A DNA stretch of 64,000 nt from Arthrobacter globiformis NBRC 12137 (GTDB lineage: Bacteria; Actinomycetota; Actinomycetes; Actinomycetales; Micrococcaceae): positions 1-64,000 of the forward strand of contig NZ_BAEG01000116.1 of NCBI RefSeq assembly GCF_000238915.1, in the 5' to 3' direction. The notes under the pieces are model-generated. The model was not told the DNA's origin and ran no database searches. It saw only the letters and a list, made by a program, of their open reading frames with translations. Below are positions 42,292 to 51,137 of this stretch, one piece after another. Each line of letters opens with the position of its first letter. Within the stretch, counting starts at the first letter, position 1. Both the position numbers and the translations under genes were made by a program.

Positions 42292-45226
42292 CTTTGCGGG
42301 TCCCTTCGGGGTCAAAAAGTACGGTTTCGGCCACGACTACGTCGACGAGCTGGTTGCCTGCAGCGGCCACCAGGGTCTCGCCGATCCGGTTGCGGCCGTT
42401 CTTGATCAGGGCCAGGCCGAACGAGCGGCCCAGCGCGGCGCTGTGGTAGCTGGAAGTCACGAAGCCCTGCATCGGGACGGGGCCGTAGGCGGGGCTGGTG
42501 CTGATGCCCTTTTCCACCAGCTGGGTTCCTTCCGGAAGCCTCAGCGAGCCGTCCACCGGCAGGACGCTGACCAGGTGCTTGCGGTCATCGCGCTGCTGGT
42601 CCAGCCGGGAGTAGGAGCGCTTGCCGATGAAGTCCTTGGCCTTGGAGACGATCCATTCCATGCCGGCATCCTGCGGGGTGACCGTGCCGTCGGTGTCCTG
42701 CCCGACGATCGGGTAGCCCTTCTCGGCACGCAGCACGTGCATGGTCTCGGTGCCGTAGGGGGTGATGTTGAACTCGGCACCTGCCGCGGCAACGGATTCC
42801 CAGGTGTTCAGCCCGTACCAGGACGGCACGTTGATTTCGTAGGCCAGTTCACCGGAGAACGAGATCCGGCAGATGCGGGCCTTCACGCCGGACGCGAGGG
42901 TGGTTTCGCGGAAGGTCATGAATGGGAAGGCCTCGGCGTCGAGTCCGCCGTTGGCGGCCAGTTCCGGGGCAACCTTGGCGATGACGTCGCGGGACTTGGG
43001 CCCGACGACGGCGATCGTGCTCCACTGTTCGGTCACCGAGGTGCAGTGCACGTCGAGTTCCGGCCATTCGGTCTGCAGCCATTCCTCCAGCCAGTCCAGC
43101 ACCTTGGCGGCGCCGCCGGTGGTGGTGGTCATGAAGTAGGTTTCCTCGTCCAGGCGCAGGGTCACGCCGTCGTCGAAGATCATGCCGTCCGAGAGGCACA
43201 TGACCCCGTAGCGGGCGGAGCCCGGGGCCAGCTTCTTGAACGCGTTGGTGTAGATCCGGTTCAGGAACTCACCGGCGTCCTTGCCGCGGATTTCGATCTT
43301 GCCGAGGGTGGTGGCGTCCATGAAGCCCACGGAGTCGCGGACGGCGGCGCACTCGCGGAGCACAGCCTCGTCCATGTCTTCCCCGTTCTGCGGGTAGTAC
43401 CACGGACGCTTCCACTGCCCGACGTCCTCGAACAGTGCGCCCTGGGCAACGTGCCACGGGTGGATCGAGGTGACGCGGGCGGGATCGAACAGCTCGCCGC
43501 GCTGGCGGCCGGCCAGCGCCGCGAAGGCCACCGGGGTGAACGGCGCACGGTAGGTGGTGGTGCCGATGTCGCCGATGCCCCGGGACGCTTCGCCTGCGGT
43601 GCGCAGTGCAGCGGCGATGACGCCGATCGCGTTGACGCCGGACGTCTTGCCCTGGTCGTTGGCGGTGCTGATGGAGGTGTAGCGCTTGACGTGCTCCACG
43701 GACCGCATGCCGGCACCGGTGGAGCGCAGGACGTCGGCCACGGACTGGTCACGCTGGAAGTCGACGAAGTGGTGGTGCCAGTCGTCGGGGGTTCCGGTCT
43801 GGCCGGGGACCAACCACAGCTGGCGGGTCGGGGCGGATGCCTTCGGCTCCGCCAGGGCGGAGGGCTCGACGGCGGTCTCGAAGCCGGCGGCGATCGCGGC
43901 CGCGGCTCCGGCCGAGATGCCCTCGGCGAGGCAGTCCGCGAGTTCGAAGCTGCCGCGGCCGGAACCGATGGTCTGCTGGTTCGGAACCACGGTGGCCGGC
44001 ACGAAGGCCGCGAGGTCCTCGTCCCAGCGCAGCTTGCCCTGGCGCTGCGAGTGCAGGTGCACCAGCGGGCTCCAGCCGCCGGACACTGCCAGCAGGTCGG
44101 CGGCGATCTCTTCGATGCCCGAGGTGAGTTCGCCGTCGTCGTTGATGCTGCGGACGGTGACGCTGTTCAGGCGGCCGTCCGAGCCGGCGGCCGTGTTGGC
44201 AACCGCGCTGCCGATGAGCACCCGGGTGCCGGCTTCGACGGCGGCGGCAGCCACCGGCGTGAGGGCCGGACGGGCGTCGACGACGGCCGCGACCTTGACG
44301 CCGGCGGCGAGGAGGTCCGCGGCCAGGGCGTAGGCGCTGTCGTTGGTGGTGTTGATGACCACGCGGGACCCGGCGGCCACGGCGTAGCGGTTCAGGTAGC
44401 TGCGGACAGCCGAGGCGAGCATGATGCCCGGGCGGTCGTTGTTCTCGAACACCAGCGGACGCTCGTGGGCGCCCGGGGCCAGGACAACCTGGCTGGCACG
44501 GATGTGCCAGATGCGCTGCCGGGAGACGCCGGCGGCGGCCGGGCTGGAGAGGTGGTCGGTGCGGTTCTGCACGGCGATGACGTAGTTGGCGTCGTAGGCG
44601 CCGAAGGCGGTGGTGCGGTTCAGCACGGTGCTTTCGGCACCGGAGACGAGTTCAGCCTCGACGTCGGCAACCCATTCCAGGGCGGGCTTGCCCTCGATGG
44701 TTTCCGCCAGTTCGGAGGCGGTGGAACCGGAGAGCAGCGAACCGCCGAGTTCGGGCTGGTCGTCCATCAGGATGACGCGGGCGCCGGTGCGGACTGCTTC
44801 GCGGGCCGCGGCCAGGCCGGCGGGGCCGCCGCCGATGACGAGGATGTCGGTGTGGACGTACTTCTTGTCGTACTCGGCGCGGTCATCCGCGGGGTCCAGC
44901 TTGCCCAGGCCGTTCAGGAAGCCGGCCTTCAGGCCGTCCACCAGCGAAACGGTGGTGGCGGGAAGCATGGACTCGGCAACATCACCGGGGAACCGGGCTT
45001 CGATCCGGACCAGGGCGTTGGGCTCTTCCACGCCGGCCGCCAGGATGCCGCGGGCACGGTCCTCGTACAGCGAGTTGCCGGCGGCGATGCGGCCGTTGGC
45101 CAGCAGCGCGGAGGCCAGGGTGTCGCCCGGGTGTCCGGTGAATTCCTCGCCGTCCACGGTGAAGCGCCAGGAGATGCTGCGGTCGATGCGGCCGCCGGTG
45201 CTGAGGCGCGCGTTCTGGGAGGTCAC
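42284..45226 (-). CDS. soxA: Sarcosine oxidase alpha subunit
   Basis: 980-residue large subunit. In order: a ferredoxin-like N-terminal domain without cluster cysteines (FTVDGEEFTGHPGDTLASALLANG), a NAD-binding two-dinucleotide fold (ILVIGGGPAGLAAAREAV), and from about 580 a GcvT-like folate-binding domain (AALRTAGEA to NRIGETLVAA) that catches the formaldehyde-level carbon on THF. With SoxB it demethylates sarcosine to glycine. GAAGGAGCGACC lies before ATG 45226, 75 bases after soxD. Confidence 0.96.
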   Translation of the reverse strand: MTSQNARLSTGGRIDRSISWRFTVDGEEFTGHPGDTLASALLANGRIAAGNSLYEDRARGILAAGVEEPNALVRIEARFPGDVAESMLPATTVSLVDGLKAGFLNGLGKLDPADDRAEYDKKYVHTDILVIGGGPAGLAAAREAVRTGARVILMDDQPELGGSLLSGSTASELAETIEGKPALEWVADVEAELVSGAESTVLNRTTAFGAYDANYVIAVQNRTDHLSSPAAAGVSRQRIWHIRASQVVLAPGAHERPLVFENNDRPGIMLASAVRSYLNRYAVAAGSRVVINTTNDSAYALAADLLAAGVKVAAVVDARPALTPVAAAAVEAGTRVLIGSAVANTAAGSDGRLNSVTVRSINDDGELTSGIEEIAADLLAVSGGWSPLVHLHSQRQGKLRWDEDLAAFVPATVVPNQQTIGSGRGSFELADCLAEGISAGAAAAIAAGFETAVEPSALAEPKASAPTRQLWLVPGQTGTPDDWHHHFVDFQRDQSVADVLRSTGAGMRSVEHVKRYTSISTANDQGKTSGVNAIGVIAAALRTAGEASRGIGDIGTTTYRAPFTPVAFAALAGRQRGELFDPARVTSIHPWHVAQGALFEDVGQWKRPWYYPQNGEDMDEAVLRECAAVRDSVGFMDATTLGKIEIRGKDAGEFLNRIYTNAFKKLAPGSARYGVMCLSDGMIFDDGVTLRLDEETYFMTTTTGGAAKVLDWLEEWLQTEWPELDVHCTSVTEQWSTIAVVGPKSRDVIAKVAPELAANGGLDAEAFPFMTFRETTLASGVKARICRISFSGELAYEINVPSWYGLNTWESVAAAGAEFNITPYGTETMHVLRAEKGYPIVGQDTDGTVTPQDAGMEWIVSKAKDFIGKRSYSRLDQQRDDRKHLVSVLPVDGSLRLPEGTQLVEKGISTSPAYGPVPMQGFVTSSYHSAALGRSFGLALIKNGRNRIGETLVAAAGNQLVDVVVAETVLFDPEGTRKDG

Positions 45227-45301
45227 TTGGTCGCTCCTTCCGGGGCGGTGCTGGGGCTGAGGGGGGTGGTGCTGGCGGCGCCGGTGCTCGCGGTGCCGGT
45301 G

Positions 45302-45595
45302 TCAGCTGCGGGTGGGACGGGCGCGGCGGGCCGCGGCACCCCCCATCTGGTACACGGCCTGGATGTCGTATGTGACCGTGTCGCGGAGCATGTTGAACCA
45401 CTGCCGGCAGCCGGTGCTGTGCACCCACCGTTCGGCGAAGGTGCCCTTGGTGTTTTCGCGGTAGAACAGGTACTCGGCCCATTCCCGGTCGGTGAGGTCG
45501 TTGGGGTTCTCGGGGTAGGGCACGTGGGCCTGGCCGCCGTAGTGGAACTCGGTTTCGTCCCGCGGGCCGCAGTTGGGGCAGGAGATAAGCAGCAT
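45302..45595 (-). CDS. soxD: Sarcosine oxidase delta subunit
   Basis: 97-residue zinc subunit. Cys-6, Cys-9 (SCPNC), His-59 and Cys-63 (VHSTGC) are at the same positions as the known zinc ligands of the corynebacterial enzyme. The central NDLTDREWAEYLFYRENTKG stretch is typical. It follows soxB by 30 bases. Compared with known proteins the C-terminus is short and basic (AARRARPTRS). Confidence 0.95.
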   Translation of the reverse strand: MLLISCPNCGPRDETEFHYGGQAHVPYPENPNDLTDREWAEYLFYRENTKGTFAERWVHSTGCRQWFNMLRDTVTYDIQAVYQMGGAAARRARPTRS

Positions 45596-45625
45596 GTGCG
45601 TCTTCTTCTTTCTTGTGGACCGTGG

Positions 45626-46846
45626 CTAGTGGGCGACGGCGGCTGCGCCGTGTTCGTCGATCAGGGCACCGGTTTCGAAGCGTTCCAGGGCAAACGGCCT
45701 GTTGAGCTTGTGCGGTGCTCCGGTCGCGATGGTGTGCGCGAAGGTCAGACCGGCAGCCGGCGTGCCCTTGAAGCCGCCGGTTCCCCAGCCGCAGTTGACG
45801 AACATGTTGTCCACCGGGGTGGTGCCCACGATCGGTGAGGCATCGAGGGTGGTGTCAACGATGCCGCCCCAGGTCCGGAGCACGTGTGCCCGGGCAAAGA
45901 TCGGGAACAGTTCGACGGCGGCCGCCATCTGGTGCTCGATCACGTGGAAGGAACCGCGCTGGCCGTAGCCGTTGTAGGAGTCGACACCGGCGCCCATGAC
46001 CAGCTCACCCTTGTGCGCCTGGGAGACGTACACGTGGACGTGGTTGGACATGACGACGGTGGGGTGCACGGGCTCGTGCAGCTCGGAGACCAGGGCCTGC
46101 AGCGGGTGGGACTGGATGGGGAGCCGGAAGCCGGCCATTTCCGCCAGGACCGAGCTGTGGCCGGCGGCGCAGAGGCCCACCTTCTCGGTGTTGATGGTGC
46201 CGCGGTTGGTCTTGACGCCCACCACGCGGTTGCCGTCCTTGACGAAGCCGGTAACTTCGCAGTTCTGGATGATGTCCACGCCCATCTCGTCACACTTGCG
46301 GGCGAAGGCCCAGGCGACGTGGTCGTGCTTGGCGATGCCGGCGCGCGGCTGGTAGGTGGCGCCCATGACCGGGTAGCGGATGTCGTCGCGGATGTTCAGG
46401 ATGGGGCAGAGTTCCTTGACCTGCTGCGGGTCGAGCCATTCCGCGTCCACGCCGTTGAGCTTGTTGGCGCCCACACGGCGGATGCTCTCGCGCACGTCGC
46501 CCAGGGTGTGGGCCAGGTTCATCACACCGCGCTGGCTGAAGAGGAAGTCGTACTCCAGCTCCTCGGGCAGGATCTCCCACAGCTTCAGGGCGTGCTCATA
46601 GATGGCGGCGCTCTCGTCCCAGAGGTAGTTGGAACGGATGATGGTGGTGTTGCGGGCCATGTTGCCGCCGGCCAGCCAGCCCTTTTCCAGCACCGCGATG
46701 TTGGTCATGCCGTGGTTCTTGGCCAGGAAGTATGCGGTGGCCAGGCCGTGCCCGCCGCCGCCGACGATCACGGCGTCATAGGAGGACTTGGGCTCGGGGT
46801 TGTGCCACAGGAAATCCGGGTGCTCCGGGAGCTGGTGGGTGCTCAC
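45626..46846 (-). CDS. soxB: Sarcosine oxidase beta subunit
   Basis: 406-residue FAD/FMN subunit that oxidises sarcosine. FAD fold at YDAVIVGGGGHGLATAYFLA (23-42). His-174 in GIAKHDH is the counterpart of the His that carries covalent FMN in characterised enzymes (position 172-173 there). GTG 46846 overlaps the glyA stop by 4 bases. Complete in length. Confidence 0.96.
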   Translation of the reverse strand: MSTHQLPEHPDFLWHNPEPKSSYDAVIVGGGGHGLATAYFLAKNHGMTNIAVLEKGWLAGGNMARNTTIIRSNYLWDESAAIYEHALKLWEILPEELEYDFLFSQRGVMNLAHTLGDVRESIRRVGANKLNGVDAEWLDPQQVKELCPILNIRDDIRYPVMGATYQPRAGIAKHDHVAWAFARKCDEMGVDIIQNCEVTGFVKDGNRVVGVKTNRGTINTEKVGLCAAGHSSVLAEMAGFRLPIQSHPLQALVSELHEPVHPTVVMSNHVHVYVSQAHKGELVMGAGVDSYNGYGQRGSFHVIEHQMAAAVELFPIFARAHVLRTWGGIVDTTLDASPIVGTTPVDNMFVNCGWGTGGFKGTPAAGLTFAHTIATGAPHKLNRPFALERFETGALIDEHGAAAVAH

Positions 46847-48183
46847 TGGGCTGCTCCAATCATGTCATCTTCGAAGGCGGCAATCTCGGGTGCGCCGCTG
46901 AGCTGGGGGTACAGGGGGAACTGCTCGGCCAGTGCAGTGACGCGGGCGCGGAGTTCGACGGCGGTGCCGTCGACGAGCGTTCCGGTGCCGGCGGCAGTGG
47001 TCAGCGCTGTGGCGATGATGTCCGCTACCTCGGTGAACTCGGTGGCGCCGAAGCCGCGGGTGGCCAGGGCGGGGGTACCGATCCGGAGGCCGGAGGAAAC
47101 CATCGGCGGGCGGGGGTCGAAGGGGACGGCGTTGCGGTTGACGGTGATGCCGATCCGGTGCAGCGTGTCCTCGGCCTGCTGGCCGTCCAGCTCGGAGTTC
47201 CGCAGGTCAACGAGGACCAGGTGGACGTCCGTGCCGCCGTTGACCACGGTGATGCCGGCGGCTTCGACGTCGGGCTGCAGGAAGCGCTCGGCCAGCAGCT
47301 TTGCGCCCTCGAGGACGCGCTCCTGGCGCTCCTTGAAGCCCTCGGTTGCTGCCAGCTTGAAGGCCACGGCCTTGGCGGCGATGACGTGCTCCAGCGGGCC
47401 GCCCTGCTGGCCGGGGAAGACGGCGCTGTTGATCTTCTTGGCGTACTGCTCCTTGGCGAGGATGACGCCGCCGCGGGGACCGCCCAGGGTCTTGTGCGTG
47501 GTGGTGGTGACGACGTCGGCGTACGGCACCGGGTTCGGGTGCAGGCCGGCGGCGACGAGGCCGGCGAAGTGGGCCATGTCCACCATCAGGTAGGCACCGA
47601 CGAGGTCGGCGATCCGGCGGAACTCGGCGAAGTCGAGCTGGCGGGAGTAGGCGGACCAGCCGGCCACGATGAGCTTCGGCTTGTGCTCCAGGGCCAGGGC
47701 CTCGACCTCGGCCATGTCCACGCGGAAGTCGGACTCGCGGACGTGGTACGGGACCACGTTGTAGAGCTTGCCGGAGAAGTTGATGCGCATGCCGTGGGTG
47801 AGGTGGCCGCCGTGGGCCAGGTCCAGGCCGAGGATGGTGTCGCCCGGGTTCAGCAGCGCGAACATGGCGGCGGCGTTGGCCTGCGCGCCGGAGTGCGGCT
47901 GGACGTTGGCGAACTCGGCGCCGAAGAGTGCCTTCACGCGGTCGATGGCCAGCTGCTCGACGACGTCGACGTGCTCGCAGCCGCCGTAATAGCGCTTGCC
48001 CGGGTAGCCCTCGGCGTACTTGTTCGTGAGGACCGAGCCCTGCGCCTCCATGACGGCCGCAGGAGCGAAGTTCTCCGAGGCGATCATTTCCAGCGTGGAC
48101 TGCTGGCGGTCCAGCTCGCGTGCGACGGCCTGCTGGATCTCGGGATCGACTGCGGAAAGTCGGTCGTTCAACTGCTCAACCAC
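46843..48183 (-). CDS. glyA: Serine hydroxymethyltransferase (sarcosine operon copy)
   Basis: 446-residue PLP enzyme. Lys-231 in TTTTHKTLGGPRGG forms the internal aldimine; YPGKRYYGGCEHVD and SGAQANAA are standard. It joins glycine and methylene-THF from sarcosine oxidase to serine. First gene of the operon under the GntR regulator opposite; a second housekeeping glyA elsewhere is likely given the catabolic setting. AAGGAG precedes the ATG (48183). Confidence 0.95.
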   Translation of the reverse strand: MVEQLNDRLSAVDPEIQQAVARELDRQQSTLEMIASENFAPAAVMEAQGSVLTNKYAEGYPGKRYYGGCEHVDVVEQLAIDRVKALFGAEFANVQPHSGAQANAAAMFALLNPGDTILGLDLAHGGHLTHGMRINFSGKLYNVVPYHVRESDFRVDMAEVEALALEHKPKLIVAGWSAYSRQLDFAEFRRIADLVGAYLMVDMAHFAGLVAAGLHPNPVPYADVVTTTTHKTLGGPRGGVILAKEQYAKKINSAVFPGQQGGPLEHVIAAKAVAFKLAATEGFKERQERVLEGAKLLAERFLQPDVEAAGITVVNGGTDVHLVLVDLRNSELDGQQAEDTLHRIGITVNRNAVPFDPRPPMVSSGLRIGTPALATRGFGATEFTEVADIIATALTTAAGTGTLVDGTAVELRARVTALAEQFPLYPQLSGAPEIAAFEDDMIGAAQ

Positions 48184-48216
48184 GAATGCTCCTTATGAAA
48201 TACCACTTTGCTTATG

Positions 48217-48230
48217 ACTGATATATCAGT
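48217..48230. promoter_or_regulatory. Perfect palindrome ACTGATATATCAGT, probable GntR operator
   Basis: A 14-bp perfect palindrome in the 153-base divergent region between glyA and the GntR gene. TGATATATCA-type sites fit FCD-subfamily GntR repressors, and the regulator gene is adjacent, so this is the likely operator. Confidence 0.7.
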
Positions 48231-48258
48231 GTGAGGTCAATGGTATGATTGAGCTCAC
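48231..48258. promoter_or_regulatory. Second inverted repeat in the glyA-gntR region
   Basis: GTGAGGTCAAT (48231-48241) and ATTGAGCTCAC (48248-48258) pair at 10 of 11 positions around a 6-base centre, directly beside the 14-bp palindrome. It may be a separate binding site (a second regulator or an extended operator). Confidence 0.55.
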
Positions 48259-48336
48259 AACATAGTCAATAGCAGGAAGCAAAATGGCACTTCGCTTCCG
48301 CCTGAAGCCCTTGAAAGCAAGGAACGGAGCCTCGCT

Positions 48337-49008
48337 GTGAATGCTCTTCCCGCCATGCCACCCGCCGAGGACGAAGCGCTGTCCCAGGCCGAGGCTGCCT
48401 ACCGGCAGCTCCGCGACAAGCTGATCATGCTGGACATCCGCCCGGGTGAGCCCATCAATGACGGCCAGCTGGCGACTGAACTGGGCTTCGGGCGCACGCC
48501 CGTCCGTGAAGCCATCAAGCGGCTGGAGGTGGACCACTTGGTGGTGTCCTACCCCCGCCGGGGAACATTCGCCACCACCGTGGACTTCACGGAACTCGCC
48601 GACGTCTCGGAAATCCGGGAACTTCTTGAGCCGCTCGCGGCGCGCCGGGCTGCCAAGCGGGCCAACACCGCCATGCGCGAGGAGCTGCTGGACGTCGCCA
48701 AGGCCATCTCGGAGCTGGCGCCCACCCCCGCCCAGTCGCGGGAGCTCATGCGCTACGACCTCACGGTGCACCGCCTGATCTACCGTGCCGCGGCCAACCC
48801 GCACCTCGAGGACACCCTGATCCGCTACGACAACCTCGCCACGCGCATCTGGTGCCTGGTCCTGGACAAGGTCCCGTCGGTGAGCGGCCACATCAGCGAG
48901 CATGTGGACCTGCTCAAGGCCGTGGCCGAGGGTGACGCGGACAAGGCGGGCGAGCTCGCACTGCACCACGTCACGAGCTTCGAGGAAACCATCCGCAAGG
49001 TGCTGTGA
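48337..49008 (+). CDS. GntR-family regulator (FCD type) of the sarcosine operon
   Basis: 223 residues: winged helix-turn-helix (about 18-85, AYRQLRDKLIMLDIRPGEPINDGQLATELG, GRTPVREAIKRLEVDHLV) and an all-helical FCD ligand domain (about 95-215) with the Asp/His metal-site residues (RYDLTVHRLIY, HISEHVDLL). GTG 48337 or in-frame ATG codons shortly after are possible starts. Divergent from glyA; expected to repress the sarcosine genes until a ligand appears. Confidence 0.92.
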   Translation: MNALPAMPPAEDEALSQAEAAYRQLRDKLIMLDIRPGEPINDGQLATELGFGRTPVREAIKRLEVDHLVVSYPRRGTFATTVDFTELADVSEIRELLEPLAARRAAKRANTAMREELLDVAKAISELAPTPAQSRELMRYDLTVHRLIYRAAANPHLEDTLIRYDNLATRIWCLVLDKVPSVSGHISEHVDLLKAVAEGDADKAGELALHHVTSFEETIRKVL

Positions 49009-49053
49009 ACCGCGGCGTCGGATCGCCGCAGGCCTTGTTGGCGGACAGAGCGC

Positions 49054-49082
49054 TTGTTGACGGTCACGGCGGCGGCTATTCT
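49054..49082 (+). promoter_or_regulatory. Predicted promoter of the secreted hypothetical gene
   Basis: TTGTTG (49054-49059) and TATTCT (49077-49082) are 17 bases apart, about 90 bases before GTG 49172. Confidence 0.5.
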
Positions 49083-49171
49083 GCCAGAAACGTCCGCCGC
49101 CAATGAGGGTGACCGCAGGGCCAGGTACCTGCCACTTCCAGGCCTGACCAGCGTTTCGAAAGAGGCACGCC

Positions 49172-49645
49172 GTGTCCGTTTCACCGCCCCCTCCAGCCGC
49201 GTCCCGGCGTCGTCTGCTCTTTATCCTCCTTGCCGCCGTGGTGGTGGTCCTGGTGGGTGTGGCCATCGCCGTTTCTGCGCAGGCACCCCGGACGGACCGG
49301 CAGGCCGCCACCACTCCCCCTTCCCCTTCATCTGCGGCCGCCGCCACCGACGCGCCGGGCTCCGCGTCGCCGGCCTCCGCTTCCCCTACGGAGGAAGCAG
49401 CGAAACCGGCGGCCGCGGAGCTCCTGGACCAGGCCAACACGGTCTGCGAAATGCGCGTGACGGAGAAGTACCCCACCGCTGAGGTCCAGCCCGGAACAAA
49501 GTCCAACGCCGGGGCGAAGAGCGGCACCTTTGAGACCACCGGCTCATACACTGACCCGACGGCCGGCAAACCCGCGCCCACGGCATTCCGGTGCTCCTCT
49601 GTCAATGCCAGCGGCAGCTGGACCGTGAACCTGGACCGGGGCTAG
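49172..49645 (+). CDS. Membrane-anchored extracytoplasmic hypothetical protein
   Basis: 157 residues from GTG 49172 (GAAAGAGG upstream). Basic start ASRRR, one membrane helix (residues 14-35, LLFILLAAVVVVLVGVAIAV), a Pro/Ser/Ala-rich spacer and then a small domain of about 75 residues with two Cys (TVCEMRV and FRCSSVN) able to form a disulfide. That layout suggests a tethered cell-surface domain. I do not recognise the family. Confidence 0.8.
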   Translation: MSVSPPPPAASRRRLLFILLAAVVVVLVGVAIAVSAQAPRTDRQAATTPPSPSSAAAATDAPGSASPASASPTEEAAKPAAAELLDQANTVCEMRVTEKYPTAEVQPGTKSNAGAKSGTFETTGSYTDPTAGKPAPTAFRCSSVNASGSWTVNLDRG

Positions 49646-49658
49646 GCCTGGAGCGGGG

Positions 49659-51137
49659 CTAGAGGTTCAGCGGCGGCCGGAGGCTCGGCGCTGTCCTGGC
49701 ATTCAGCAGGAGGTTGGTGATGCCCAGCATTTCCTCCGTGGCCCTCAGCAGCGAGTAGTGGCTGTAGGCGCCGGTAACGACAGTCCCCGGAATGATGGAT
49801 GGTGCCACCACGAAGTTAGGGATGGGCGTGTCCTCGTCATACAGGACCACGACGGCGGTACGTCCCGCCTGGTAGCTCTGGCTCGCCAGGATTACCGGCA
49901 GCCACCTTGAAAGCCACGTGTCGCCGGTGGAGATGCTGCAGTCGTGCGTGTCATTGCAGACGTTCGGGGTAATCAGCGAGAAGCTGGGAAGCGTATTGTT
50001 CGTCAGGTCGTTGAACAGGTTCCCGGACGTCGTGGTCCCGAGCGGGACGTTGTTCGTGGCGCAGGCGGCCCTGTCGCCCGTCCCTTGGTAATACGCCTCC
50101 GGATTATGCCGCACCGCGTAAAGACCGGAATTGGTCAGCCTGCAGTTGGACGGCATGTCTTCCTGGTAACTCTTCTGGGTCAGTCCGCGTGCCCGGACCT
50201 GGCGGAAGAGATTATCCGCGGTGATGGGCGGGAGGCTCCCCGGGCTATTGTCTGTCGACACACCCTGCGTGCTTCCCGATGTCATCGCCAGGTAGCTGGG
50301 CAACGAGGGGAACTGGGACCCGGCGTCGCTCCAGTTGGTCAGGCTGGCGCACTTTTGGGCCATCTGCGTCATATAGGGTGCGCTTGGGCTGCCGATGACC
50401 TGGGAGTACCTCTTGTTCTCGTAAATGATCCAGACAACGTGGTCGTAGGTCGCCGGCGGTGCGGCCGCTGTCCCGCAGGGATTGGTTCCCGGCGGGGGTG
50501 GCGGGGGCGGCGGAGGCGTGGAGCCGGTGGTAAGGACGAGCTGCGGCCGGCGGGTGGCGTCACTGAATTCCCTTGAGTTGTAGATGGCTCCGTCGGAGTT
50601 CGTGCTGCTGATGCGCAAGGAGTACGTGCCGTCGGCCTTGATGAGGCTGAAGACATCCACTTCAACCCAGCTTCCGGCGCTGACAGCTCCCAGCGATGCG
50701 ATGTTCGTGCTGCTGGCGGCAGGGGCGTTTGACCAGGTCACAGATCCTTCGGCCCAGCTGTTGTCTGGCACGTGCCGGAACTGGCCGCCAACCGGCGAGG
50801 GGTCCGCCACGAAGAGCCGCAGCTTGGCGGCCGTGACCGTGCCGCCGGTACCTGTGACAACGAATTTCAGGAACGACATCTCCACGGGACTGTTGTCAGC
50901 CTTTAAGCCGGTTGCCGTGCCGTAATTGGTTCCGGGTGTGGCACTTTTCACGACCGCGTCGGCCGATGGCCCAAGGGTAATTGTGGCGGCCCGCGCAGGA
51001 ACAGCAGTCAGAGAAAATGTGGCCGTAAGCAACAATGCTACAGCCACGGAAAATGGTCGAAGATGCGCATTCTTCGACCAGTGATGATTATCAGGCAGAT
51101 TACCCCGTGGAACCACAGAGCTTAATTGGAGTTTCAT
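49659..51137 (-). CDS. Secreted DNRLRE-domain phosphoesterase (acid phosphatase/phospholipase C-like)
   Basis: 492-residue exported protein. A long signal peptide (hydrophobic core 30-45, cleavage after ARA-50) is followed by a DNRLRE/CBM96-type beta domain (52-about 205: ADAVVKSATPGTNYGT, FLKFVV, SWVEVDVFSLIKADGTYSLRI), a nine-Pro linker, and a phosphoesterase domain (about 225-492) with HVVWIIYENKRYSQVIG, SQFPSLPSYLAMTSG and GDTWLSRWLPVIL. Family members are acid phosphatases or phospholipases C. ATG 51137 has GGGAA upstream. The sugar- or wall-binding domain should hold it at a surface. Confidence 0.88.
   Translation of the reverse strand: MKLQLSSVVPRGNLPDNHHWSKNAHLRPFSVAVALLLTATFSLTAVPARAATITLGPSADAVVKSATPGTNYGTATGLKADNSPVEMSFLKFVVTGTGGTVTAAKLRLFVADPSPVGGQFRHVPDNSWAEGSVTWSNAPAASSTNIASLGAVSAGSWVEVDVFSLIKADGTYSLRISSTNSDGAIYNSREFSDATRRPQLVLTTGSTPPPPPPPPPGTNPCGTAAAPPATYDHVVWIIYENKRYSQVIGSPSAPYMTQMAQKCASLTNWSDAGSQFPSLPSYLAMTSGSTQGVSTDNSPGSLPPITADNLFRQVRARGLTQKSYQEDMPSNCRLTNSGLYAVRHNPEAYYQGTGDRAACATNNVPLGTTTSGNLFNDLTNNTLPSFSLITPNVCNDTHDCSISTGDTWLSRWLPVILASQSYQAGRTAVVVLYDEDTPIPNFVVAPSIIPGTVVTGAYSHYSLLRATEEMLGITNLLLNARTAPSLRPPLNL

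Noticed and set aside
41765..45838. Very long open frame (about 1,350 codons) on the plus strand opposite soxG, soxA and soxD
   Set aside because: Its translation is Gly/Ala/Val/Asp-rich without domain features and lies antisense to strongly recognised genes; such frames arise from the GC-rich third codon positions.
45884..48198. Long plus-strand open frames opposite soxB and glyA
   Set aside because: Antisense to two clear enzymes, no ribosome site, repetitive low-complexity translation.
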